A stretch of DNA of 64,000 nt. Source: Neobacillus driksii (GTDB lineage: Bacteria > Bacillota > Bacilli > Bacillales > Cytobacillaceae). The DNA lies in assembly GCF_013409995.1 (NCBI RefSeq), contig NZ_JACCBX010000007.1, positions 310,001 through 374,000 of the forward strand. The letters run 5' to 3'. The first letter of the stretch is position 1. Each line of letters begins with the position of its first letter. A program made the position numbers and the translations under genes. Shown in pieces: positions 17,747 through 26,127 of this stretch. The notes under the pieces are model-generated. The model was not told the origin of the DNA. It searched no databases and worked only from the letters and a program-made list of their open reading frames with translations.

Positions 17747-17902
17747 TTAACTTGGGTCATTTTCATCTAATGTTAAAACCGTAACATTCGTTGATTCTCC
17801 GTTCTCGATTTCTTCCTGGGTAGCCTCTTGATTTAAGATATCCTCTGTATTAACTCCTTCTGCAAGAGTGGGTTCCCCTTTTGATTTGTTATCTTTTTTC
17901 AT
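17747..17902 (-). CDS. Small acidic hydrophilic protein, 51 aa (unknown)
   Basis: ATG 17902 has GAGGTG six nt upstream. The ORF begins MKKDNKSKGEPTLAEGV and is then Glu/Asp/Asn/Thr-rich. It has no hydrophobic core, so it is probably disordered. A longer in-frame reading to 18013 lacks a ribosome binding site. Function unknown. Confidence 0.5.
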   Translation of the reverse strand: MKKDNKSKGEPTLAEGVNTEDILNQEATQEEIENGESTNVTVLTLDENDPS

Positions 17903-18152
17903 AGTAGTCACCTCTATCGATTTATTTGTGTTAGAAATAACACTAGAATTATTGTTTGCAAAAAGTAAAAAGACATTCTTCAAAGTGGTTCCGATATGGT
18001 GAAATTGGATCAAAGTTTTAACAAATAAAAGCTGTTAATCCCATTTCGACTGCTTTTTTGACACCAAGTTTTGTATGTATCAATGAAGGAATTTTGTAAC
18101 AAAAAGAGAATTTATTATCTTCATAGTGTATAGAAAGTTTTAGGAGGATTTT

Positions 18153-18713
18153 ATGAAATTTGTTTTGATATTTGGTCCACAGGCTGTTGGAAAAATGACG
18201 GTGGGTCAAGAACTAGCGAAAATAACTGGTTTAAAACTTTTTCATAATCATATGACGATTGAATTGGTTACGCCAATTTTTGACTTCGGTACGAAGGAAG
18301 GACAAAGATTAGTAAGCTTGTTTCGGCAGGAAATATTCGAGGCCGTAGCAAAGAGTGATTTGGAAGGATTAATTTTCACCTATGTCTGGGCCTTTGATCA
18401 TCCTTCAGATTGGGAATATGTAGACAAAGTCTGCCAGATATTCCAGTCAAGAGGAGGCAACGTTTATTTCGTCGAACTTGAAGCAGATTTGAATGAAAGA
18501 CTACAGCGAAATAAAAGTCCACACCGCCTTCTTCATAAACCGACCAAAAGGAATATTGAATGGTCAGAAAATAACCTAAAGAAGTCGATGGAAAAATACC
18601 GGTTTAATTCTCTCGAGGGTGAAATTACAAGACGAGATTATATCAGAATTAATAATACAAATATGAGTCCGGAAGAAGTAGCGAAAGTCATAAAAGATAA
18701 ATTTCAATTATAA
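18153..18713 (+). CDS. P-loop kinase-like protein
   Basis: The 186-residue protein has Walker A (FGPQAVGKMTVGQELA) at the very N-terminus, a shikimate-/gluconate-kinase-like layout and a conserved HNHMT motif after the first helix. It is probably a small-molecule kinase of unknown substrate. It lies 37 bp upstream of an acetyltransferase and D-amino-acid-type enzyme on the same strand, with no terminator between, so one operon is likely. Confidence 0.75.
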   Translation: MKFVLIFGPQAVGKMTVGQELAKITGLKLFHNHMTIELVTPIFDFGTKEGQRLVSLFRQEIFEAVAKSDLEGLIFTYVWAFDHPSDWEYVDKVCQIFQSRGGNVYFVELEADLNERLQRNKSPHRLLHKPTKRNIEWSENNLKKSMEKYRFNSLEGEITRRDYIRINNTNMSPEEVAKVIKDKFQL

Positions 18714-18750
18714 ATATATTTATATTTGATTTCCAGAAGAGGAGACCATC

Positions 18751-19284
18751 ATGAAGACAAATTTTTTGAAATTAACGGAACCTACCCAATCGCTTGTTGA
18801 CGTATTTAACCAATGGGAAAACAATCCCGATTTAATCCCGTTAACCCGCCCTAACCAAGACAAGGTAGCATTGGAACGACGTGACACCTTGACACTGGAA
18901 GAATTAAAACAAAGACTGGAACACCATCACACGTACCTGATTTATCTGGATGACCAGTTGGTCGGTGAAATGAACTATATGGTTGACCCCGAGCACCTTT
19001 ATAAGAATGAAGCAGGAACTGCATGGATTGGCATTACCATTGGAGAATCTGCAGGTAGGGGGAAAGGGATTGGGTATCAGGCGATTCAATTTCTAGAAGA
19101 AGAAATAAAGAAGGCTGGATTAACCCGTGTGGAATTGGGTGTGTTTGAATTTAACACCCAGGCTCGAAAGCTGTATGAAAAGCTAGGATACAAAGAGATT
19201 GGACGTATCGAAAATTTCACTTACTGGGCTGATAAAATGTGGTTTGATATCCGAATGGAAAAGTATTTATTAAAGGATGTATGA
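18751..19284 (+). CDS. GNAT-family N-acetyltransferase
   Basis: The 177-residue protein has the acetyl-CoA loop (GRGKGIGYQAIQFLEEEI) and the end motif NTQARKLYEKLGYKEIG. AGAGGAG precedes the ATG. Only 3 nt separate it from the next gene, a D-threonine-aldolase-type enzyme, so the two are co-translated. An amino acid or amine substrate is plausible. Confidence 0.88.
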   Translation: MKTNFLKLTEPTQSLVDVFNQWENNPDLIPLTRPNQDKVALERRDTLTLEELKQRLEHHHTYLIYLDDQLVGEMNYMVDPEHLYKNEAGTAWIGITIGESAGRGKGIGYQAIQFLEEEIKKAGLTRVELGVFEFNTQARKLYEKLGYKEIGRIENFTYWADKMWFDIRMEKYLLKDV

Positions 19285-19287
19285 ATT

Positions 19288-20394
19288 ATGACCAACATAA
19301 AAACACTAGACACTCCAACCTTGCTGTTAGACCATCAAAAACTGTTAAAGAATATAAGTGACATTGCTGATTTTGCAAATGAACAGGGTGTTTCTTATCG
19401 CCCGCATATCAAAACACATAAATCTGTGAGAATAGCCCAGCTCCAAGTGGAAGCGGGAGCAGTTGGAATAACAACGGCTAAAATTAGTGAAGCAGAAGTA
19501 ATGGCGGCCGGAGGAATTAAGGATATATTAATTGCCTATCCCATTTCAAATCCAGACAAGATTAATAGATTGATACAGCTATTAAAAAAAGGGGTTCGCC
19601 TGAAAGTTGCCGTAGACAATCCTGAATCATTGGGTTATCTACAAAGAGGACTAGAACATACACCATTTACACTAGAAGTATGGATAAAAGTCAATTCTGG
19701 TCTCAATCGGTGTGGAGTGGAACCAGGGAAGGAAGCTCTTCTTTTAGCAAAGGCAATAATGACTCATTCCAAGCTTAAACTCGGTGGGATTTTTACACAT
19801 GCTGGACATTCGTATGCAGCAAAAACATACGAAGAAATTGAAAGCATAGGCTTACAGGAAGGATTAGCAGTGGTTGAAAGTGCAAATGCATGTGAACAAG
19901 CAGGCATTCCGATATCAGTTCGAAGTGTTGGTTCTACACCAACATTCAAGATTGCAGGAAAAGTACCCGGCGTAACAGAAATCAGACCTGGTAATGCGGT
20001 GTTTTTTGACGCCATTCAAGTTGGTCTAGGTGTAACAAACTTTGAGAATTGTGCGGTCACTATACTAGCATCGGTTGTTGGTGTCTATAAAGATCGGATT
20101 ATTTTCGATACCGGCAGCAAGTCTTTATGTTTAGACAAAGGTGCACATGGTAATCAGACTGTTAGCGGGTTCGGCGAGATTATCGGGCATCCTGAAGTAC
20201 TGATTGAACGTTTATCCGAAGAGCACGGAATTGGAGTTTTTGTACAAGAAACGCATTTAAAGTTAAATGATAAAGTCCAAATCATTCCGAACCATGCCTG
20301 TACTGTCGTCAATCAGTTCGAAGAATATGTGTTTCATGAGAATGGACAGGTAATTGACGTTTGGAAAGTCGACGCAAGAGGAATGGTTAAATAA
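19288..20394 (+). CDS. D-threonine aldolase / D-serine dehydratase-type PLP enzyme
   Basis: The 368-residue protein belongs to the fold-III (alanine-racemase N-domain) D-TA/DSD family. It starts TPTLLLDHQKLLKNI, with the PLP lysine in RPHIKTHKS. The C-terminal domain has the metal motif region IPNHACTVVNQFEE with His and Cys ligands. It probably cleaves or dehydrates D-beta-hydroxy amino acids. It is the last intact gene of the 18.15-20.4 kb operon. Confidence 0.87.
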   Translation: MTNIKTLDTPTLLLDHQKLLKNISDIADFANEQGVSYRPHIKTHKSVRIAQLQVEAGAVGITTAKISEAEVMAAGGIKDILIAYPISNPDKINRLIQLLKKGVRLKVAVDNPESLGYLQRGLEHTPFTLEVWIKVNSGLNRCGVEPGKEALLLAKAIMTHSKLKLGGIFTHAGHSYAAKTYEEIESIGLQEGLAVVESANACEQAGIPISVRSVGSTPTFKIAGKVPGVTEIRPGNAVFFDAIQVGLGVTNFENCAVTILASVVGVYKDRIIFDTGSKSLCLDKGAHGNQTVSGFGEIIGHPEVLIERLSEEHGIGVFVQETHLKLNDKVQIIPNHACTVVNQFEEYVFHENGQVIDVWKVDARGMVK

Positions 20395-20542
20395 TTTTCT
20401 TTGGCGTTTAAAGCAATGGATCTACAAGGACTGTAAAGATAATAATATAACCGTTGGAGAAATCGTAAATATTCCTGACGGAAGAGTGTTTAACTTTGCA
20501 GATAATGAAGAAAATTACTTTGCTGTAACAGAAATAAAGTAA
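20395..20542 (+). pseudogene. Possible gene remnant after the D-TA-type gene
   Basis: The frame ending at 20542 contains a protein-like stretch (ITVGEIVNIPDGRVFNF, then ENYFAVTEIK). Its only ATG lies inside the preceding gene in another frame and has no ribosome binding site. A terminator follows at 20551. I read it as the C-terminal remnant of an unidentified gene. Confidence 0.3.
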
Positions 20543-20550
20543 GAAACCTT

Positions 20551-20588
20551 AGTACCGCCATCAAAATTTGGCGGTGTTTATTTTTTTC
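20551..20588 (+). terminator. Intrinsic terminator of the kinase/GNAT/D-TA operon
   Basis: TACCGCCA pairs with TGGCGGTG and is followed by TTTATTTTTTT. Confidence 0.85.
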
Positions 20589-20701
20589 GGAAGCCAAATT
20601 TGATAGATACAACCTTGTTAGATATTATAAGGGAAGGAGCCATATGAAATTTGCTTAGTTCCTACGAGTTAAGCGTATTTGAGGGGAGACCAACACTGAT
20701 A

Positions 20702-21838
20702 ATGGAATATTTACTTATTATTTTGGGCGTGCTAGCTATTGGAATCATTCTATTTATTACCATACACCCGACGTTTGGAGGCAGCCCTAGTAAACAGGAT
20801 ATTGAACGGTATCTAAATTTTAACCATTATAAAAATGGGAAATTTGTCAATCAAAGTCCTACGGACATGAAGATGGATGTATCTACCATTCTTTCATTAA
20901 TGAAAGACTCCTTAACAGGAAAAAAGAATCGGAGTCCACAAAACCCTATTCCGATTTCTATTGATTGGAACAAAATCGATAATGTCGAAGACAGCCTGAC
21001 GTGGTTTGGGCATTCAACGATGATGCTTACATTAGACAAAAAGAAAATTCTGATTGATCCCATGTTTGGACCTTCTCCTTCACCGGTCTCATTTGTTGGC
21101 ACCAAGCGTTACAGCGAGGATCTATTATATGTGATTGAGAAATTACCACAAATCGATGTTGTGTTAATCACACATGACCATTATGATCATTTGGACTATC
21201 CATCTATTATTAGGTTAAAAGATAAAGTGGGTCATTTTTTCGTCCCTCTGGGTGTAGCTGCACATTTAATGAAGTGGGGCGTAAAAGAAGAACGAATAAC
21301 AGAATGTAATTGGTGGGAGGAGAAACAGTGGGATGGATTGACAATAGCTTCTGTTCCATCACAGCATTTTTCCGGCAGGGGATTGTTCAATCGTAATAGT
21401 ACCTTATGGAACGGCTGGGTCATTCTTGGAGAAAACCTTAGAATTTATACGAGTGGGGATGGCGGATATGGACCGCATTTTAAGCAAATCGGTGAAAAAT
21501 ATGGTCCCTTTGACCTCACGTTGATGGAAGGCGGCCAATATGATAAACGTTGGTCTCAAATCCATATGCAGCCAGAGGAATCCGTTCAAGCTCATCTTGA
21601 TGTAAAAGGTAAGAACATGATGCTGATTCACTGGGGTGCTTTTACATTGGCGTATCATAGCTGGACAGATCCAGTAGAAAGAGCAATAGGTGCCGCTAAA
21701 CATAAAAAAGTAAATTTGATTGCACCCAATATAGGAGAAACGGTTATCTTAAATGGAATTTTCCCCGAACTTAATTCTTGGTGGAAAGTGCTCAGCACGA
21801 AAAACACTCTTGAATTAGAATCATCAACGCCACAGTAA
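20702..21838 (+). CDS. Membrane-anchored MBL-fold hydrolase (NAPE-PLD/UlaG-like)
   Basis: An N-terminal membrane anchor (residues about 2-22, LLIILGVLAIGIILFITI) is followed by a metallo-beta-lactamase domain with the zinc motif THDHYDHLD. A partner His lies in SQHFSGRG, and the Asp and His of YTSGDGGY and LIHWGAF complete the site. This is the NAPE-PLD/RomA-like branch. The start is uncertain: the frame is open to TTG 20651, and a strong site (GGAAGGAG) at about 20633 is best spaced for an ATG whose frame stops after four codons (MKFA). Confidence 0.82.
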   Translation: MEYLLIILGVLAIGIILFITIHPTFGGSPSKQDIERYLNFNHYKNGKFVNQSPTDMKMDVSTILSLMKDSLTGKKNRSPQNPIPISIDWNKIDNVEDSLTWFGHSTMMLTLDKKKILIDPMFGPSPSPVSFVGTKRYSEDLLYVIEKLPQIDVVLITHDHYDHLDYPSIIRLKDKVGHFFVPLGVAAHLMKWGVKEERITECNWWEEKQWDGLTIASVPSQHFSGRGLFNRNSTLWNGWVILGENLRIYTSGDGGYGPHFKQIGEKYGPFDLTLMEGGQYDKRWSQIHMQPEESVQAHLDVKGKNMMLIHWGAFTLAYHSWTDPVERAIGAAKHKKVNLIAPNIGETVILNGIFPELNSWWKVLSTKNTLELESSTPQ

Positions 21839-21853
21839 CTGTCAATAATTCAA

Positions 21854-21893
21854 TGTCAACCAAATTGACATCCAATATTGGATTTTGTATAGT
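21854..21893 (+). promoter_or_regulatory. marR promoter with overlapping operator
   Basis: TTGACA (21865-21870) and TATAGT (21888-21893) are 17 bp apart. The inverted repeat GTCAAC-N3-ATTGAC (21855-21869) covers the -35. The same architecture recurs at the downstream MFS promoter, which supports autoregulation. Confidence 0.75.
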
Positions 21894-21907
21894 AAGGGGT
21901 GTAGATT

Positions 21908-22366
21908 ATGATTGGAGTGAATCAGTTGATCCCAACCTCTGAATTACAAAAATTAGATTTGATTGACTTATTGAGCGAACGTCATTCGTTAGTACGAAAA
22001 ATCTCAGAGAAAGCCTGGAACAATCAAAGTGAGATTCATATTTCTAATTCTGAATGGTATATCATGGCTAGAATTTATAAAAAGAAGCCTACTATATCGT
22101 ATATCACAAAAAATGTAGAAATTTCTCGTCAAGCAATTCATAAATTCATCAATAAACTTGCTGAAAAGGGATTAGTCGAAATCGATAATGTTGAAAACAA
22201 CAAGAAGGAAAAGTGTATCCAGTTAACAGCTTTCGGTGAAGAATGCTATGAAAAAAACGAGGCGCTTAAAGCTAAACTTGAGAATAAAATCGCCGGAAAA
22301 ATAGGTACAGAGAATGTAAAAATTCTTAAAGATTTATTAAAATTAGATTGGGATATAAATCAATGA
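21908..22366 (+). CDS. MarR-family transcriptional regulator
   Basis: The 152-residue protein has the MarR winged helix: SEWYIMARIYKKKPTISYITKNVEISRQAIHKFINKLAEKGLVE. AAGGGG lies 8-9 nt before ATG 21908. It is followed by a terminator and then an MFS drug exporter on the same strand. Three matching palindromes lie at its own and the exporter's promoters. It is therefore probably an autorepressor that also represses the pump until a drug-like ligand binds. Confidence 0.9.
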   Translation: MIGVNQLIPTSELQKLDLIDLLSERHSLVRKISEKAWNNQSEIHISNSEWYIMARIYKKKPTISYITKNVEISRQAIHKFINKLAEKGLVEIDNVENNKKEKCIQLTAFGEECYEKNEALKAKLENKIAGKIGTENVKILKDLLKLDWDINQ

Positions 22367-22417
22367 AATCAAAACCCTCGCTTTGTTCGCACAAGGCGGG
22401 GGTTTTGATATTATTTT
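22367..22417 (+). terminator. Intrinsic terminator after marR
   Basis: ATCAAAACCC pairs with GGGGTTTTGAT, followed by ATTATTTTA. It separates marR from the MFS gene, which has its own promoter. Confidence 0.8.
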
Positions 22418-22484
22418 ACATATACCATGAGCGGAATATACAACAAGGCACCTCATATTATACATATACTATTCCTATATTTAT

Positions 22485-22562
22485 CGTCAACTTAGTTGAT
22501 AATAACTCAGGGAAAATATTTTGTCAACTAGGTTGACGTTGAGGAAAATTTTTTGATATAGT
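22485..22562 (+). promoter_or_regulatory. MFS exporter promoter with two MarR-type operators
   Basis: TTGACG (22533-22538) and TATAGT (22557-22562) are 18 bp apart. A perfect GTCAAC-tag-GTTGAC (22523-22537) overlaps the -35, and a second copy, GTCAAC-tta-GTTGAT, lies at 22486-22500. Both share spacing and sequence with the site at the marR promoter. Confidence 0.75.
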
Positions 22563-22672
22563 TAACTGGTTCGTTCGTAAGTGGGGGTGTACAACGGGGA
22601 TTGGATAATGGCTGATCATTGAAATTACGACAATCATTTCAGCACTATAGATTAATATAAAAGGAGATTTAT

Positions 22673-24127
22673 ATGAGTACACAAATCAAAGTTAAGAATC
22701 CTAAGACAATGGCATTTATTTTAATGTTAGGCGCTTTTGCCGGGTTATTTGGTGAAACGGCATTAAACATGGCATTATCAAATATTATGGAACAATTTTC
22801 AGTCACAGCAGCAACCGCACAGTGGCTTACAACAGGATATTTATTAGTATTAGCGATTTTAGTTCCGATTTCAGCACTATTAATGAAATGGTTTACGACA
22901 AGACAACTAGTAATTGGAGGACTTGTTATTTCAATGCTAGGGGCAATATTAGCAGCGTTAAACTTCAGTTTTAGCGTTTTGCTGCTTGGCCGTGTCGTAC
23001 AAGCAGTCGGAACCGGTCTAATATTACCGGTCATGCTTAGTGTAATGCTGCTTATTTTCCCCATTCAGAAACGTGGAGTGGTAATGGGGCTTATGGGTCT
23101 TGTTATTACACTAGCTCCAGCCTTAGGACCAACACTTTCAGGTGTTATTATTAGTACGTTAAGCTGGCCATATATTTTCTGGTTTAGCGCTATTGCCTAT
23201 GTGTTATTGATCCTCGTTGCAGTAGCTAAAATCGAAAATGTTTCAGAAATTACGAAACCTAAAATCGATGTTTCGTCCATTCTTTTATCAACAATCGGAT
23301 TTGGTGGATTAATTTTTGCCTTGAGTACAATGGCTGAAGTAGCTATTACATCACCTAAAGTATGGGTACCTTTACTAGTAGGTATAATCGCACTTCTGTC
23401 TTTTGGTCTTCGTCAAAATAAAATGGCTCAACCCATGGTAAATTTACGAGTCTTTAGATACCCAATGTTCACATTAGGAACATTAACGATGTTCCTTGGT
23501 ATTTTAATCATTTTATCCACGGGTATTTTACTGCCACTTTATTTAAAAGGTGCTTTATTATTTAGTGCTGCGATGGCTGGTTTATTATTACTGCCTGGAA
23601 ATGCAGTTAACTTCATTTTGTCACCGATTGTAGGGGCGCTTTTCGATAAAGTTGGAGCGCGTAGTTTCACTATTGCTGGCTTTATCTTAGTTTTAATTGG
23701 GAATATCGTTTTTCTTACCACTATCTCAAGTCAAACACCAGCATGGCAAGTAGTCGTAGCGTTTATGATTTTATTCTTTGGCTTAACGATGGTGATGATG
23801 CCAGCCCAAACAAATGCAATGAATCAATTACCACGTGAATTATATGGTGATGGATCAGCAGCAATGAACACATTAAATCAAGTTGCTGGGGCAGCTGGTA
23901 CTGCGATTGCAATCACGGTATTTACAAGTGGACAAAACAGTTATGTAATGGACTTTCCGAATGCCACTCAGCCTGAAGTTTTAGCTGCTGGAGTGAAATA
24001 TGCATTCTACTTTATTACAGGGATTTCTGTAGTTGGATTAATAGTTTCATTCTTTGTAAAAAAACCTAGTGCAGTAACAGAAAAGTCACCAGCTATGGTG
24101 CAAACAGCAGAACCTGTCCGCAGGTAG
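22673..24127 (+). CDS. MFS multidrug exporter, DHA2 (14-helix) type
   Basis: The 484-residue protein has 14 predicted helices. Motif C of drug:H+ antiporters is visible in LVITLAPALGPTLSG, and helix 1 reads FAGLFGETALNMALSNIM. It resembles Bacillus LmrB/EmrB-type pumps, which expel cationic or hydrophobic drugs. AAAGGAG precedes the ATG. The MarR regulator upstream and shared operators indicate drug-inducible expression. Confidence 0.9.
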   Translation: MSTQIKVKNPKTMAFILMLGAFAGLFGETALNMALSNIMEQFSVTAATAQWLTTGYLLVLAILVPISALLMKWFTTRQLVIGGLVISMLGAILAALNFSFSVLLLGRVVQAVGTGLILPVMLSVMLLIFPIQKRGVVMGLMGLVITLAPALGPTLSGVIISTLSWPYIFWFSAIAYVLLILVAVAKIENVSEITKPKIDVSSILLSTIGFGGLIFALSTMAEVAITSPKVWVPLLVGIIALLSFGLRQNKMAQPMVNLRVFRYPMFTLGTLTMFLGILIILSTGILLPLYLKGALLFSAAMAGLLLLPGNAVNFILSPIVGALFDKVGARSFTIAGFILVLIGNIVFLTTISSQTPAWQVVVAFMILFFGLTMVMMPAQTNAMNQLPRELYGDGSAAMNTLNQVAGAAGTAIAITVFTSGQNSYVMDFPNATQPEVLAAGVKYAFYFITGISVVGLIVSFFVKKPSAVTEKSPAMVQTAEPVRR

Positions 24128-24159
24128 TAGCAAATTCCCAAAATCTATGAAAATATCAA

Positions 24160-24198
24160 GAAACCATTCGTCTTTTCATAGCGAATGGTTACTTTTTT
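24160..24198. terminator. Terminator between MFS and CBS genes
   Basis: AACCATTCG pairs with CGAATGGTT, followed on the + strand by ACTTTTTTG. It lies between convergent genes. Confidence 0.8.
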
Positions 24199-24647
24199 GA
24201 TGAAATAATTTTTTTCGATATATTATGGATTATGTCTCCTCTGCTTAACACACCAATAACGCGGCCCGCACCATTCACGACAGGTAGTTTTTTGAAATGA
24301 TGACGGGATAATAAACGGATGGTCTTATCAAACTCTTCATCAGGAGATACGAATAGAAGATTTCTTTTTGTCATGATATCTTTTACGGATGTATCCAATT
24401 TTTCTTGTAATACATCCTCAATTTCTCCATCTTCTATAATATAAACAAGACCCGCAATTCCAAGGGGTTTTGGAGCTAGGTAGCGTAATACGTCACCATC
24501 AGATACCATTCCGACCAATTGACCTTTATCATCGACAACCGGAACACCGCCGATTCGATTGGAATTGAGGATATCTAGCAATTCTTTGACAGTATTCGAT
24601 GGTTTCACAGTAAAAACTTTTCTGATCATGAAGTCTCTTACCTGCAT
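24189..24647 (-). CDS. Protein with two CBS domains
   Basis: The 152-residue protein is a single CBS pair. CBS1 is about residues 4-60 (MIRKVFTVKPSNTVKELLDIL, then GGVPVVDDKGQLVGMVSDGDVL). CBS2 is about residues 85-145 (FKKLPVVNGAGRVIGVLSRGDII). Such pairs bind AMP, ATP or related nucleotides. ATG 24647 has GAGAGGGAC upstream; an ATG 33 nt earlier is less well placed. The partner is unknown. Confidence 0.87.
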   Translation of the reverse strand: MQVRDFMIRKVFTVKPSNTVKELLDILNSNRIGGVPVVDDKGQLVGMVSDGDVLRYLAPKPLGIAGLVYIIEDGEIEDVLQEKLDTSVKDIMTKRNLLFVSPDEEFDKTIRLLSRHHFKKLPVVNGAGRVIGVLSRGDIIHNISKKIISSKK

Positions 24648-24846
24648 GTTTAAGTCCCTCTCTTCATGTTGTAATCGCATACATCTATATTTAACACTAG
24701 CTTAACACAAATAAAACACTGTTCTCTAATAAAAAATAATGTCGATTTTGCGCCCGCTATGTTTTTTCTGATATAAAGAGGATAAATTGTCAAGTATTAC
24801 TATTTTTCTTTTTGAACAGTATAATCAGGGATGGGAGTTGAGATAA

Positions 24847-26007
24847 ATGAATGCTAAAGACATAGCTAATATCCGGAAACAATTTAAGTTAAACAACAAT
24901 CTCATGCAAATACGAGAGATTTTAAATGTGTATGTTCAGAAAGAATCAGGTGAAATCTACCATTCCGTCATTTCACCATTTGAAATGTTAGACCAAGAGT
25001 CCCAAGAATTATTTTTGATGAATTTCAAAAAGGTGTTAACGGGACAGCTCGATGCAAAACTATTTGAACTGAAATTTAAACGGGATGTGGAAGACAGCAC
25101 TCAAATCATCCTCTTCGACGGGTTACAGGCAGCAACCACCGATGATTGGATCGACAGCATGCATCAAATTGTCGGTAAGATGTTTGCTCATACTGTTTAT
25201 GAGTTTGATACAGTGGTGACGTTCATACGAGGTGAATATCGAAAAGCGACTAAGAAACGGGACCCAGAATCCGAAGAAGGCGGGGATGATGAAGTTTATT
25301 CAAACCAGTTTATCCTGTGCAGTCTGAATAGAACGGATCAGCCGAAAAGAGCCTTGGTTTTCGATTATGTGGAAAGAGAATTTAGATCGAGTAACGCCTT
25401 TGATCCCATCATTAATTTAGCTTCTCCGATGTCAGGATTTTTGTTTCCTGCTTTCAATGACAATGCTGCCGATGTGAACCACATTCTTTATTGTGCAGGT
25501 AAAGCGAATCAACCAGATGAGACATTTATGGAAGAGGTACTCAATTGCGAGGAAATTATTACGGCATTAGAAGAAAAGGACAGCTTCGAAATCATTCTTA
25601 ATAAAGTAATCGGTGACAAAGTAGAATCCCAGGTTATTTCGAATGTCTATGAGGAAATTGACAGGGTAGTCCAGGAGAGCAAAGAAAATGAAGAAAGTGA
25701 AGCCCCGAAATTGGATTCTCGTGATATCGAACGAATTTTAACGGTCAGCGGGGTTGAAAATGTAGATACCGCCAAAGTGGAACATGCTTTCAAAGCTATC
25801 TTGGATGATGAAAAACATGAACTTAAAGCGAGTAGTTTACTTCCTAAAACAATAAAAATTGAAACAAAGGTTGCAAATCTATCACTAAGTCCGAAAGACC
25901 TGAAACATGTAAAATATATTATGTTCCAAGGAAAACGGTGCTTAATGCTGGAAATTGAAGATGATGTAGTCGTGGAAGGATTCACCTTAGAATCAGAAAT
26001 AATGTAA
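24847..26007 (+). CDS. DUF4317-family protein
   Basis: The 386-residue protein begins MNAKDIANIRKQFKLNN, the recognisable start of DUF4317. It is hydrophilic, with a charged Glu-rich segment near residues 275-300 and no membrane segments. The family is conserved in Firmicutes without a known function. GGGAGTTGAG precedes the ATG. It is monocistronic with a strong terminator. Confidence 0.82.
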   Translation: MNAKDIANIRKQFKLNNNLMQIREILNVYVQKESGEIYHSVISPFEMLDQESQELFLMNFKKVLTGQLDAKLFELKFKRDVEDSTQIILFDGLQAATTDDWIDSMHQIVGKMFAHTVYEFDTVVTFIRGEYRKATKKRDPESEEGGDDEVYSNQFILCSLNRTDQPKRALVFDYVEREFRSSNAFDPIINLASPMSGFLFPAFNDNAADVNHILYCAGKANQPDETFMEEVLNCEEIITALEEKDSFEIILNKVIGDKVESQVISNVYEEIDRVVQESKENEESEAPKLDSRDIERILTVSGVENVDTAKVEHAFKAILDDEKHELKASSLLPKTIKIETKVANLSLSPKDLKHVKYIMFQGKRCLMLEIEDDVVVEGFTLESEIM

Positions 26008-26023
26008 GTGGTTTTGTGACAGG

Positions 26024-26068
26024 AAAGTTGGTTCACTACTAATGGTAGGAACCAACTTTTTTGTTTTG
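26024..26068 (+). terminator. Intrinsic terminator of the DUF4317 gene
   Basis: AAAGTTGGTTC pairs with GAACCAACTTT and is followed by TTTTGTTTTG. Confidence 0.85.
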
Positions 26069-26127
26069 ACGACCTTCAACTTGTTAGCGGAGATACTGAT
26101 TTGATATCATTTGTTTAGGTGATTAAT

